Assembly: GCF_025685655.1 (NCBI RefSeq)
Contig: NZ_JAGSYG010000003.1
Coordinates: forward strand, 310,001-374,000
Source: Acidicapsa ligni
GTDB lineage: Bacteria; Acidobacteriota; Terriglobia; Terriglobales; Acidobacteriaceae
Reading direction: 5' to 3'
Length of the DNA stretch: 64,000 bases
The notes below the pieces were generated by a model that saw only the letters and a list, made by a program, of their open reading frames with translations, was not told the DNA's origin and did no database searches. Positions 8,665-18,400 of this stretch are shown in pieces. Position numbers and translations under genes: made by a program. Within the stretch, counting starts at the first letter, position 1, and each line of letters begins with the position of its first letter.

Positions 8665-9425
8665 TGGGAACTCCTGCGACTATCGAAGACAGCAATCTTC
8701 TTTCAAAGGAGGAATTGCACCGTCGCCTCCAGGCTGTAGGAGAAAGTCGCTACCATCATCTCCATCCCTTTCATCTGCGTATGCATGCAGGCGAGCTTAC
8801 CCGCGGCCAGTTACAGGCATGGGCGCTCAATCGCTACTACTACCAGAGCCGCATTCCCATCAAGGATTCGCTCCTGCTCGCCAAGAGCGATGATCCGGCG
8901 TTCCGGCGCGCATGGAGAAAACGAATCCTCGATCACGATGGAGACCAGAGCGGTTATGGTGGCATTGAAAAATGGATACAGCTCGCGGAAGCCACCGGCC
9001 TCTCGCGCGATCAGGTAATTCCCTGCACCGGCGCGTTGCCGGGCGTGATCTATGCCGTGGATGCCTATCTTGCGTTGGTTCGAGACAGTCCCCTGCTGAT
9101 TGCCGTCGCCTCTTCCCTGACGGAACTCTTCTCGCGCAAACTCATCTCTCTTCGCATGGACCAGCTTCGCCTGCATTATCCCTATCTCGCTCACGGCTTG
9201 AGTTATTTTGAGGGACGGCTCACCCAGGCGCCTGAAGACGCCGCTTTTGCTCTGGATTATGTTTCCACCCATGCCGTCACACGCGCCGAGCAGGAAAAAG
9301 TGATCCAGGCTCTTGAGCGTAAATGCGCGATATTGTGGGCCCAGCTCGACGCAATCGACTACGCATACGTCGTACCCGGAAACATACCACCCGGATGCTT
9401 CGTCCCATTGGTGGAAAGAGGCTGA
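8649..9425 (+). CDS. pqqC: Pyrroloquinoline-quinone synthase PqqC
   Basis: A 258-residue all-helical oxidase that catalyses the last step of PQQ formation, ring closure and eight-electron oxidation of AHQQ, without metal. Family hallmarks seen are NRYYYQSRIPIKDS near residue 60, the HDGDQ segment and the C-terminal WAQLDAIDYAY. The ATG at 8649 with AGGA upstream is preferred over a TTG at 8628, which would add seven poorly conserved residues. It overlaps pqqB and is followed one base later by pqqD. Confidence 0.96.
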   Translation: MATQLVGTPATIEDSNLLSKEELHRRLQAVGESRYHHLHPFHLRMHAGELTRGQLQAWALNRYYYQSRIPIKDSLLLAKSDDPAFRRAWRKRILDHDGDQSGYGGIEKWIQLAEATGLSRDQVIPCTGALPGVIYAVDAYLALVRDSPLLIAVASSLTELFSRKLISLRMDQLRLHYPYLAHGLSYFEGRLTQAPEDAAFALDYVSTHAVTRAEQEKVIQALERKCAILWAQLDAIDYAYVVPGNIPPGCFVPLVERG

Positions 9426-9426
9426 T

Positions 9427-9702
9427 ATGGACCTGAACTCCACTCCACGACTCGCACCTGGCTGCCGTCTGCACCCTACTGAAGCTGTACTGCTTATCCC
9501 TGAGGGTGCGTTGAATCTGGAAGGCCCTGCGCACGACATCCTGTTCCATCTGGACGGGAAGCGCAGTGTAGCGGCTATCGTGGATGAACTGCTCAAACAA
9601 TACTCCGACGTGGATAGCGACGACATGCGGCAGGATGTCCTCGGCCTGCTTCAGCGTATGGAGCAGCGTGGTGTGGTGCGGTGCGGGTCTGGGCGGGTTT
9701 GA
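9427..9702 (+). CDS. pqqD: PQQ peptide chaperone PqqD
   Basis: A 91-residue RiPP-recognition element that binds PqqA and presents it to PqqE. It shows the family start TPRLAPGCRL, the central LNLEGPAHDILFHLDG and the helical LLQRMEQRGVV end. The ATG at 9427 is chosen; a longer frame runs upstream through pqqC but has no family similarity. It starts one base after pqqC and ends three bases before pqqE, so translation is probably coupled. Confidence 0.95.
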   Translation: MDLNSTPRLAPGCRLHPTEAVLLIPEGALNLEGPAHDILFHLDGKRSVAAIVDELLKQYSDVDSDDMRQDVLGLLQRMEQRGVVRCGSGRV

Positions 9703-9705
9703 ATA

Positions 9706-10791
9706 ATGTCAGCTAACAGCCAATCACCCTTACATCCCAGGCCATTCTCCCTCATAGCCGAGGTCACACACCGCTGCCCTTTGCATTGCCTCTACTGCTC
9801 CAATCCACTGGAGATGCAACGAGCGGAAGATGAGCTTTCCACGGATGACTGGAAGCGAGTTTTTCAGCAGGCGGCTCAACTCGGCATTTTGCATTTGCAT
9901 CTCACCGGTGGCGAACCACTGGCCCGCAAAGACCTGCCTGAACTGATCCGTACCGCACGCGACGCAGGGCTTTACGTGAACATGATCACCTCGGGCGTCG
10001 GCCTCACCGAAGACCGTCTCGCCGAGTTGGTTGATTCCGGCCTGGAGCACCTGCAACTCAGCTTTCAGGATCTGGATGAGGCTGCGGCCAATCACATCGC
10101 CGGAGCGCGCGCTCACGCACTTAAGTTGGCCCTGGTTCCCACGATCAAGAAATTTTCACTCGCATTTACGGTGAATCTGGTAGTCCACCGCATGAATCTG
10201 GATCGGCTTGAGGAGTTCATCGCGCTGGCCGAAGATCTTGCTCCTGACCGGCTGGAAATTGCTCACGTTCAGTACTACGGCTGGGCGTTGAAAAATCGCT
10301 CTCTGTTGATGCCCACCCAGGAACAGGTCGATCGATCTCTACCTGTCATCGAGGCGGCCAGACAGCGGTTGAAAGGCCGCATCCATCTCGAAGCCGTCTT
10401 CCCGGATTACTTCGGCAGTTATCCAAAAGCATGCGTTGGCGGCTGGGGACGGCAAATGATGCTTATCGACCCCGTGGGCCAAGCACTGCCCTGTCACTCC
10501 GCCGCTATCATTCCGGGCCTGCACTTCGATAACGTGCGCCAACACGATCTTTCGTGGATATGGGAACACTCCCCTGCGTTTGAGCGCTTTCGAGGCGATG
10601 CCTGGATGTCGGAAACCTGCCTCGCCTGCCCCCGCAAGGAACAGGACTTCGGCGGCTGTCGCTGTCAGGCATTCCTGCTCACCGGCGATGCTGAAGCCAT
10701 CGACCCTGTCTGCCGCTACAGCCCCGACCACGCACTATTGCAGACCCTCCGAATACCTGCCGAAAATCCTCTTCCCATTTGGAGGGGATAA
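9706..10791 (+). CDS. pqqE: PqqA peptide cyclase PqqE (radical SAM)
   Basis: A 361-residue radical SAM enzyme with a SPASM domain. It forms the carbon-carbon bond between Glu and Tyr of PqqA, the first committed step of PQQ synthesis. Cys24, Cys28 and Cys31 form the CPLHCLYC cluster motif. LTGGEPLARKDL follows as the SAM-binding region. The C-terminal region has the further cysteines for auxiliary clusters (ACVGGWG, LPCHSA, ETCLACPRK, GGCRC). It is the last recognised pqq gene before the dipeptidase gene. Confidence 0.97.
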   Translation: MSANSQSPLHPRPFSLIAEVTHRCPLHCLYCSNPLEMQRAEDELSTDDWKRVFQQAAQLGILHLHLTGGEPLARKDLPELIRTARDAGLYVNMITSGVGLTEDRLAELVDSGLEHLQLSFQDLDEAAANHIAGARAHALKLALVPTIKKFSLAFTVNLVVHRMNLDRLEEFIALAEDLAPDRLEIAHVQYYGWALKNRSLLMPTQEQVDRSLPVIEAARQRLKGRIHLEAVFPDYFGSYPKACVGGWGRQMMLIDPVGQALPCHSAAIIPGLHFDNVRQHDLSWIWEHSPAFERFRGDAWMSETCLACPRKEQDFGGCRCQAFLLTGDAEAIDPVCRYSPDHALLQTLRIPAENPLPIWRG

Positions 10792-10811
10792 CTCCCCTCT
10801 GGAGAAAAAGA

Positions 10812-11855
10812 TTGATAGAAATTTTTGACGGACATAACGATTCTGTACAGCGTTTCAAGGAATACTCCCACGATGGGGTTGATTTTCTTGAGCGCTCGGC
10901 AACCGGGCACCTCGATCTGCAACGTGCCCAGGAAGGCGGAATGTTTGGTGGACTATTCGCCATGTTTGTTCGTGCCGAGCAACCGCCTAAGAACAACGGT
11001 ACCGTTACCGGGACAAGCAACGAGGTCCGATTACCGGAAGCAATCAATCCTGTCCATGCTAAGCGCGAGATTGCCAAACAGCTCGCTGCATTCAAAGCTC
11101 TGGAAGCACGAGCGTGCGGGAAGATTCGCATTGCTACCAGCGTCGATGAGATTGAGAAAGCCCGGCTGGATCATGCTTTCGCAATCGTGATTCACATGGA
11201 AGGCGCCGAATCTATTGGTCCAGACTTACATGAACTTGAGGAGTTATATGATGCGGGCCTGCGCAGCCTGGGCATCGTATGGAGTCGGCCGAACATCTTC
11301 GGACATGGCGTGACATTCGCGTGGCCGCGCTCGCCAGACACAGGCCCCGGACTAACATCGCTTGGCAAGGACCTGGTAAGAGAATGTAATCGGCGCGGTA
11401 TTATGATTGATCTATCCCACCTCAACGAACAAGGCTTTTGGGACGTAGAGAAGCTAACTACAGCGCCTCTCGTAGCAACGCACTCATGCGTCCATACAAT
11501 TTGCCCATCGACCCGAAATCTCACAGATATGCAGCTCGATGCAATTCGAGAGTCGGACGGAATCGTCGGTGTCAATTTCTGTGTCAATGACGTACGGCCC
11601 GATGGCCTCCGCGAAGCAGATACTCCACTCGACATGCTTGCAAAGCACTTCGTTTACCTGGCCAATCGCATCGGTATAGAGCGTGTCGCAATCGGCTCCG
11701 ACTTTGACGGTACAAGGATTCCGGCGGCCATCGCCGACGCAAGCGGCCTTCCAAAACTCATCGCTGCCCTTCGGGGATACGGTTTTGATGACTCCTCTTT
11801 GAGAAAGATTGGCTACGAAAACTGGATGCGAGTGCTTCGTCTTTCCTTGCGTTAA
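10812..11855 (+). CDS. M19 membrane-dipeptidase-type peptidase in the pqq operon
   Basis: A zinc dipeptidase of the M19 (renal dipeptidase) family, about 347 residues. Predicted metal ligands are all visible: His and Asp of FDGHND at the N-terminus, Glu in VIHMEGAES, the His residues in ATHSCVH, and Asp in GSDFDGT. It follows pqqE by 20 bp on the same strand, suggesting co-transcription. The TTG at 10812 is chosen because GGAGAAAA lies just upstream; a TTG at 10779 would overlap pqqE and lacks a ribosome site. No PqqF or PqqG M16 protease gene is present, so this enzyme may help trim the modified peptide. That role is inference. No export signal is seen. Confidence 0.88.
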   Translation: MIEIFDGHNDSVQRFKEYSHDGVDFLERSATGHLDLQRAQEGGMFGGLFAMFVRAEQPPKNNGTVTGTSNEVRLPEAINPVHAKREIAKQLAAFKALEARACGKIRIATSVDEIEKARLDHAFAIVIHMEGAESIGPDLHELEELYDAGLRSLGIVWSRPNIFGHGVTFAWPRSPDTGPGLTSLGKDLVRECNRRGIMIDLSHLNEQGFWDVEKLTTAPLVATHSCVHTICPSTRNLTDMQLDAIRESDGIVGVNFCVNDVRPDGLREADTPLDMLAKHFVYLANRIGIERVAIGSDFDGTRIPAAIADASGLPKLIAALRGYGFDDSSLRKIGYENWMRVLRLSLR

Positions 11856-12459
11856 CCGGTGGCGCAGCCGTTAAATCCGCACAGGGATGGAATGCCGGCA
11901 GTCGATATGCAGTACCTTGCATACTTTGCGCTCAAAGGTTGCAAACCATCTTCATATTGCTCCAATTGACGGCAGGCCATCTCTAAATCTGCGCCGTTGA
12001 GCGTTATGTCATTGACTCTACTTGCGAATCTCCGCGAAATAGCAACGCTTTGCTGAATGGCCTTTTCGATCCGCAATTCTAGCGGCGACCTTCTATAGAT
12101 AACGTGAGTGTCGTTACGAACCTGCTGTTCCTGGCGGTCTAATCCTGCCTGTTTTGCTGGCGTTCCAAAGTGTTTTCACCAACTTAAGCGCAAAACGAAA
12201 AGAGTACGGGATGCCTCAATCCTCAATCCCTTCGTTGAGTACCGTTCCTTCAATTACAGAACAATGCCTGTTGGGCTACTCACTCCAGGAACTCCTTGAG
12301 TGCGCTAAAAAAACGATCTACCTCGCATTCCGGGCCACGATTTTTCGGCACCATACGTGCTACTGCGAAATGTTCCGATATGTAGCTGCGAATTCAGACT
12401 TGTGAATTTGAGCGCGGCTCTTGTCTGAAATTACGGGTGGATCAGAAAGCGGGAGTTCT
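11856..12459. other. Intergenic region before the giant secreted protein
   Basis: 604 bp without a well-supported gene. A minus-strand frame ending at 11852 stays open for about 110 codons but has only a TTG start and no family signal. No terminator hairpin with a T tract was seen after the dipeptidase gene, and no -24/-12 element was found. Confidence 0.6.
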
Positions 12460-15400
12460 ATGTATAAAAACCTACCACTCCGGTGGAATTGCAGTAGTGT
12501 GAGAATCATTGGACTTATTGTCATTGCCTTGATTGGTTTTTCAGCGCATGCATTTTCCCAATGCAGCAATGCTGCGAATCCGATTGTTGCCGAGAATTGC
12601 CTTCCCGGAAACGATTCCGACGAGTGGGATGTAAGTACCAGCGATGCAGGCGATCTGACGATTCAAGGTTTTGCCACCGATATAAGTGTGAACCAGGGCG
12701 GCACTATTAACTTTAAAATCGACACGCCAGCCTCCGCTTACACAATCAATATCTATCGCATGGGGTATTACGCAGGCAATGGCGCAAGAAAAATCGCGAC
12801 GATAACTCCGTCTGTAAAGCTGCCTCAGACTCAGCCTGCATGCCTGAGTGATGCGACTACAGGACTGACCGACTGCGGCAATTGGGCAGTATCTGCTTCC
12901 TGGCAAGTCCCGGCAACCGCTACATCCGGCATCTATTTCGCGCACTTAATCCGAACGGACACAGGTGGAGACAGCCACATCGTTTTCATCGTGAGAAATG
13001 ACTCCAGTAAGTCCAATATCCTGTATCAAACCTCGGACACAACGTGGCAAGCCTATAACTACTATGGAAATGGCAGCCTTTATGGTCCAGGCTATAACTC
13101 GTTTAATCTTCCACTCCGTACTTACAAGGTAAGTTATAACCGCCCAGTGTTAACGCGCGGTTTTCAAGCTGAATCTGCAACATGGGTCTTCGGAGCTGAG
13201 TTTGCAATGGTCCAGTGGCTAGAGGCTAACGGCTACGATGTTAGTTACTCAACAGCTCTCGATGCGGCGCGCAATGGATCTCTCATCCTGAATCACAAGG
13301 TATACATGGATTCCGGCCACGATGAATATGTATCGGGACCGGCGCGTACTAACATTCAAGCGGCCCGGGATGCCGGAGTAAACCTCGCATTCTTCAGCGG
13401 TAACGAATTTTTCTGGAAGACTCGCTGGGAAAACAGCATTGATGGAACGAACACGGCGTATCGTACTCTTGCCTGCTACAAGGAGACGCTTGCGTTTGCA
13501 AAGCTCGATCCTGAAGACCCACCAACCTGGACCGGCACCTGGCGCGATCCAACCTTCAGCCCGCCTGCGGATGGAGGCTTGCCTGAAAATGCCTTAACCG
13601 GAACACTTTTCATGGTTAACGGGCCCAATGTAGATAACTCCGGCAATCTTTCGATATTAGTTCCGCAAGCCGATGGACAGATGCGTTTCTGGCGGAACAC
13701 CGCGGTTGCGAGTCTTGCTGCTGGCAAGACTTATACGCTGGTACCGGGCTCCCTGGGCTACGAATGGGATGTAGATGCAGATAACGGAGCTAGGCCGCCT
13801 GGCGCCTTCCATCTATCGACCTCTGCTTACGCGCTTACGACAGACCTGCTGCTGGACTATGGCGGAACTTACGGTGCAGGCACTGCCACGCATCACATGA
13901 TGATGTATCGTGCGCCGAGCGGTGCGTTGGTTTTCGGCGCAGGCACAGTTGATTGGGCCTATGGTCTAAATAACAACCACGATAATCCGTTCGCGTCGCA
14001 AAATCCTAATCCTGATATCAACATGGAGCAGGCTACAGTAAACCTGTTTGCCGACATGGGTGTGCAACCAGCGACCATACAACCTGGTCTCTCTGCAGCC
14101 AGCCCCTCTACAGATACAACAGCGCCTCACTCCACGATAACTGGTCCGAATGCTGGAGCTACCATTGATACTGGAAGCACCGTCACTGTTACTGGAACAG
14201 CTTCTGATGTCGGAGGCGTCGTAGCAGGAGTAGAGTTTTCAGGAGATGGCGGTCAGACCTGGCATCCTGCCACCGGAAGAACCAGCTGGAGTTATGCCTG
14301 GACACCGACCGTAGCTGGCTCCAATACTCTTCTAAGTCGAGCCGTGGATGATAGCGGCAATCTGGAAACCCCGAGTCCTGGACTGGTTCTGGGTGTATCT
14401 CCACAAGTCTGCCCATGCACTATCTTCGGCTCCAATATACCCTCGAATCTTGATAGCGCTGATCCCTATGCAGTCGAAGTCGGCGTCAAGTTTCGAGCAG
14501 ATGCCGATGGCTCAATTCTCGGCGTTCGCTTCTATAAAGCTACGACGAATACAGGCACACATATCGGCCACATTTGGACAGATAGTGGACAGTTGCTCGG
14601 TACCGCAACCTTCACGAATGAGACCGCTTCAGGATGGCAGCAGGTCAACTTCACCACACCGATTGCGGCAACTGCAAACACGGTTTATGTTGCGTCCTAC
14701 TTCTCACCGGTTGGTCACTATTCGGCAGACTCTTTCTATTTTCAGCAATCCGGCGCAGACGATCCGCCATTGCATGGTTTGCAAAATGGTGTTGACGGCG
14801 GAAATGGAATGTACTTCTATGGCGCAACAGGTGGCTTTCCAACCGCTACCTACAATTCCACCAATTACTGGGTCGATGTAATTTTTTCGTCCTCTAACAC
14901 CTACAGCATCAGTGGCAATATAGGTGGTATCGGAGGCCCAGGAGCCACCGTAGTTTTAAGTGGTCCAGAAAATCTAACGCTGTCTGCAGACTCCTCAGGA
15001 AACTATAACTTTGACGGTGTAGTAAACGGTTCGTACAGCGTATCTGTAAGTAATCCCGGAGTTTCATTCTCACCATCCAGTCAGACCGTAAATGTGAGCT
15101 TTGGAGCAGTGACGGGAGTCAACTTTGTAGCAACCGTAGCCAATCCATTAACGATCTCGGGCTCCATTAGTGGAGGTGCGGGGGCTACAGTAAATCTGGC
15201 TGGCGCAACTACCGAAACTGCCACGGCCGATGGCTCAGGCAACTACTCATTCCCGGGGCTTCTAAGCGGATCCTATACAGTGACACCCGATGAAGCGGGT
15301 TACATCTTCATGCCTAGCACGCAATCTGTGAATCTATCTGGTGGGAGTGCGGCTGGGGTAAACTTCACTGGTCAGATATGTAACTGCATCTCAATCTGGC

Positions 15401-18400
15401 CATCATCCGTTACTCCAGCGACGATAGACAGCGGCGATGTCTTCTCTACTGAAGTAGGTGTATTGTTCACAGCCGATAGTCCTGCCTATCTGACAGGAAT
15501 CCGATTCTATAAGGCCAGCACCAATCTAGGCACGCATGTTGGACACCTCTGGTCAAACACAGGAGTGTTGCTAGGCACAGCCACATTCCCCAGCGAAACC
15601 GCGTCCGGATGGCAACAAGGCTACTTCGCCTCGCCTGTATGGGTGAACGCCAGCACCACCTATATAGCGTCGTATCTCGCGCCCAATGGACACTACTCTG
15701 CAACAAACGGTTACTTCGCATCCTCCGGTACCGACTCGCCACCGCTACATGCTCTCGCCGATGGTGTTAGTGGCCACGACGGTATCTATATCTATTCGTC
15801 GACCGCCGCTTTTCCGACGAATAGTTATCAATCTACGAATTACTGGGTTGATGTTCTCTATGCAGCCGAGACATACAGCATCAGTGGCACAATTACGGGT
15901 GCCGGCGGACCTGGAGCAACTGTAGCTCTTGGTGGAACTATTCCTGCGACTACAACGGCTGATGCCAACGGTAACTTTACTTTCAATGGAGTTTATTCGG
16001 GAACTTACTCGATCACTCCAACGAATGCAGGGGCTATCTTCTTGCCCGGCAACCAAAACGTTACGGTCGCGCAGAGCAACATTACCGGGGTTAACTTTAC
16101 GGTCCCTCAAGTTTGCCCATGCAACACGATTTGGCAACCTTCGTCTAAACCGGTGGTCGCCGACTCGAGCGACCCGGAGTCAGTTGAAGTAGGGGTAAAA
16201 CTTCAGTCTGACTCAGATGGATATATCCTCGGCCTGCGCTTCTACAAGGCTGCAACCAATACCGGTGTTCACATCGGAAACCTATGGTCGGGATCTGGAG
16301 CTACTTCACCCTTATCTACGGCTACTTTCGTAAATGAGAGCGCCTCTGGGTGGCAGCAAGTCATGTTTGCCAATCCAGTTCCGGTAGTAGCCAATACCCC
16401 CTATGTCGCCTCCTACTTTTCACCAGTAGGACACTACGCAGCGGACGCAGCGTACTTTGCGACTACTGGAACGAATAGCCCGCCGCTCCATGCGTTAGAG
16501 AACGGAGTAGATGGCGGAAATGGAGTGTTTACTTACTCCGCAACAAGTACACTTCCGACTGGAAGTTACAACGCAAATAACTACTGGGTCGATGTAATAT
16601 ACGCTGCGACTGGGACGTACACGATCGCCGGAACTATCTCTGGAACGGGAGCTGCAGGTACCACCGTGACGTTGAGCGGAGCAGCCAATGCTACTACGAT
16701 CGCTGACTCCAATGGCAATTACAGCTTCACTAACATTGCCAATGGAAGCTATACCGTAACGGCCAGCCAATCAGGAATTGTTTTCAGCCCTGCAAGTCAA
16801 ACGGTCACCATCAATGGTGCCCATAATCTCGCTATCACTTTCACTGCGTCTGTGCTTGGGTACGCCGTCTCGGGTACGGTCGGAGGAGCCCCTGGAATCA
16901 CGGTAACATTGGCAGGTGCAACAACCCAAACAACCATTGCTGACGCCTCTGGAAATTACAGCTTCGCCACAGTGCCAAATGGTACTTATACCGTGACACC
17001 GTCCGGGCCCGCATTTAATGTAAGTCCACTTAATCAAAGTGTGACGGTTAACGGATCGGCGGTCAGTGGTGTGAACTTCACATCGGCGGCTGTTCTTTAC
17101 TCGGTGAGTGGAACAATTAGCGGAGGAGCAGGTTCGACAGTTAGCCTGATTGGGACATCAACCAGCACAACCACTGCCGACTCTATGGGCAACTACAGCT
17201 TTACTGGAGTTACTGTAGGAACTTACACGATATTGCCATCGATTTCTGCCGGCGTAGTTTTTAGTCCTGGCAGCCAGACTGTGGTGCTTAACGGGGCCAA
17301 TGCCGTAAACGTGAATTTCACTGTACCCCAGAACTGCCCATGTGACACCATCTGGCCATCCGCACCAACACCGGCAACGACGGACTCTAATGACAATAGT
17401 TCCGTTGAAGTTGGCGTTAAATTTACTGCAAGTGCGGACGCATATATCAGTGGTTTGCGCTTCTACAAGGCGCTTGCAAATACCGGAACGCACATAGGCC
17501 ATATTTGGTCTGCATCGGGAACGTTATTGGGAAGTGCAACGTTCACGAACGAGAGCAACAGCGGATGGCAGCAGGTCTTCTTCTCAACCCCGATACCTGT
17601 TGCGGCAAACACGACCTATGTTGCTTCCTATTTTGCTCCCGCAGGTAACTATTCAGCAGACGTGGCATACTTCTCTACTTCAGGTGTAAGTACGCCGCCT
17701 CTGCAGGCATTGGCAAACGGAGTCAATGGACCTAACGGCGTATATGTTTATGCTACGACCGGTTCATTCCCTAACGTCGATTCCTTGAATAACGCTATCA
17801 ACTACTGGGTGGACGTCATCTACACACCCTCATCCACCTACAGCATTACCGGAACATTGGGTGGAGCAGGCGGACCTGGAGCTTCAGTCACTCTGACGGG
17901 TACATCCACTGCAACCACAACTGCAGACGCCTCAGGCAACTTCGCATTTAGCGGACTAGCGAACGGCACCTATGCAGTCACGCCAAGTGTAAGCGGCTAT
18001 AGCTTTAGCCCCGCAACTCAAAGCGCGACGATCAATAACTCGCATGTCCTCGGACTCAACTTCACCTCGAATACAGCGGCCTTCACTATTTCTGGCTCCA
18101 TTAGTGGAGCAGGCGGTAATGGAGCAACAGTAAGTCTGAGCGGAGCAGCGACCGCAACCACAACTGCAAACGCATCAGGAGCCTTCTCGTTTACAGGTCT
18201 GGCAAACGGATCCTATATCGTTACGGCCAATAAGATTGGATACATAATCACGCCGAACAGCCAGTCTGTCATCGTAAACGGCACGAATGCTACCACGGCC
18301 TTCTCCTCGGTAGCGCAGACCTACAGCATTACGGGAACGATCAGTGGAGCAGGCGGCAATGGAGCAACAGTAAGTCTGAGCGGAGCAGCAACTTCGAGCA

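Noticed and set aside
11852..12076. A minus-strand frame after the dipeptidase gene that reads as a plausible soluble protein
   Set aside because: Only a TTG start without a ribosome site; it could be a remnant but nothing identifies it.
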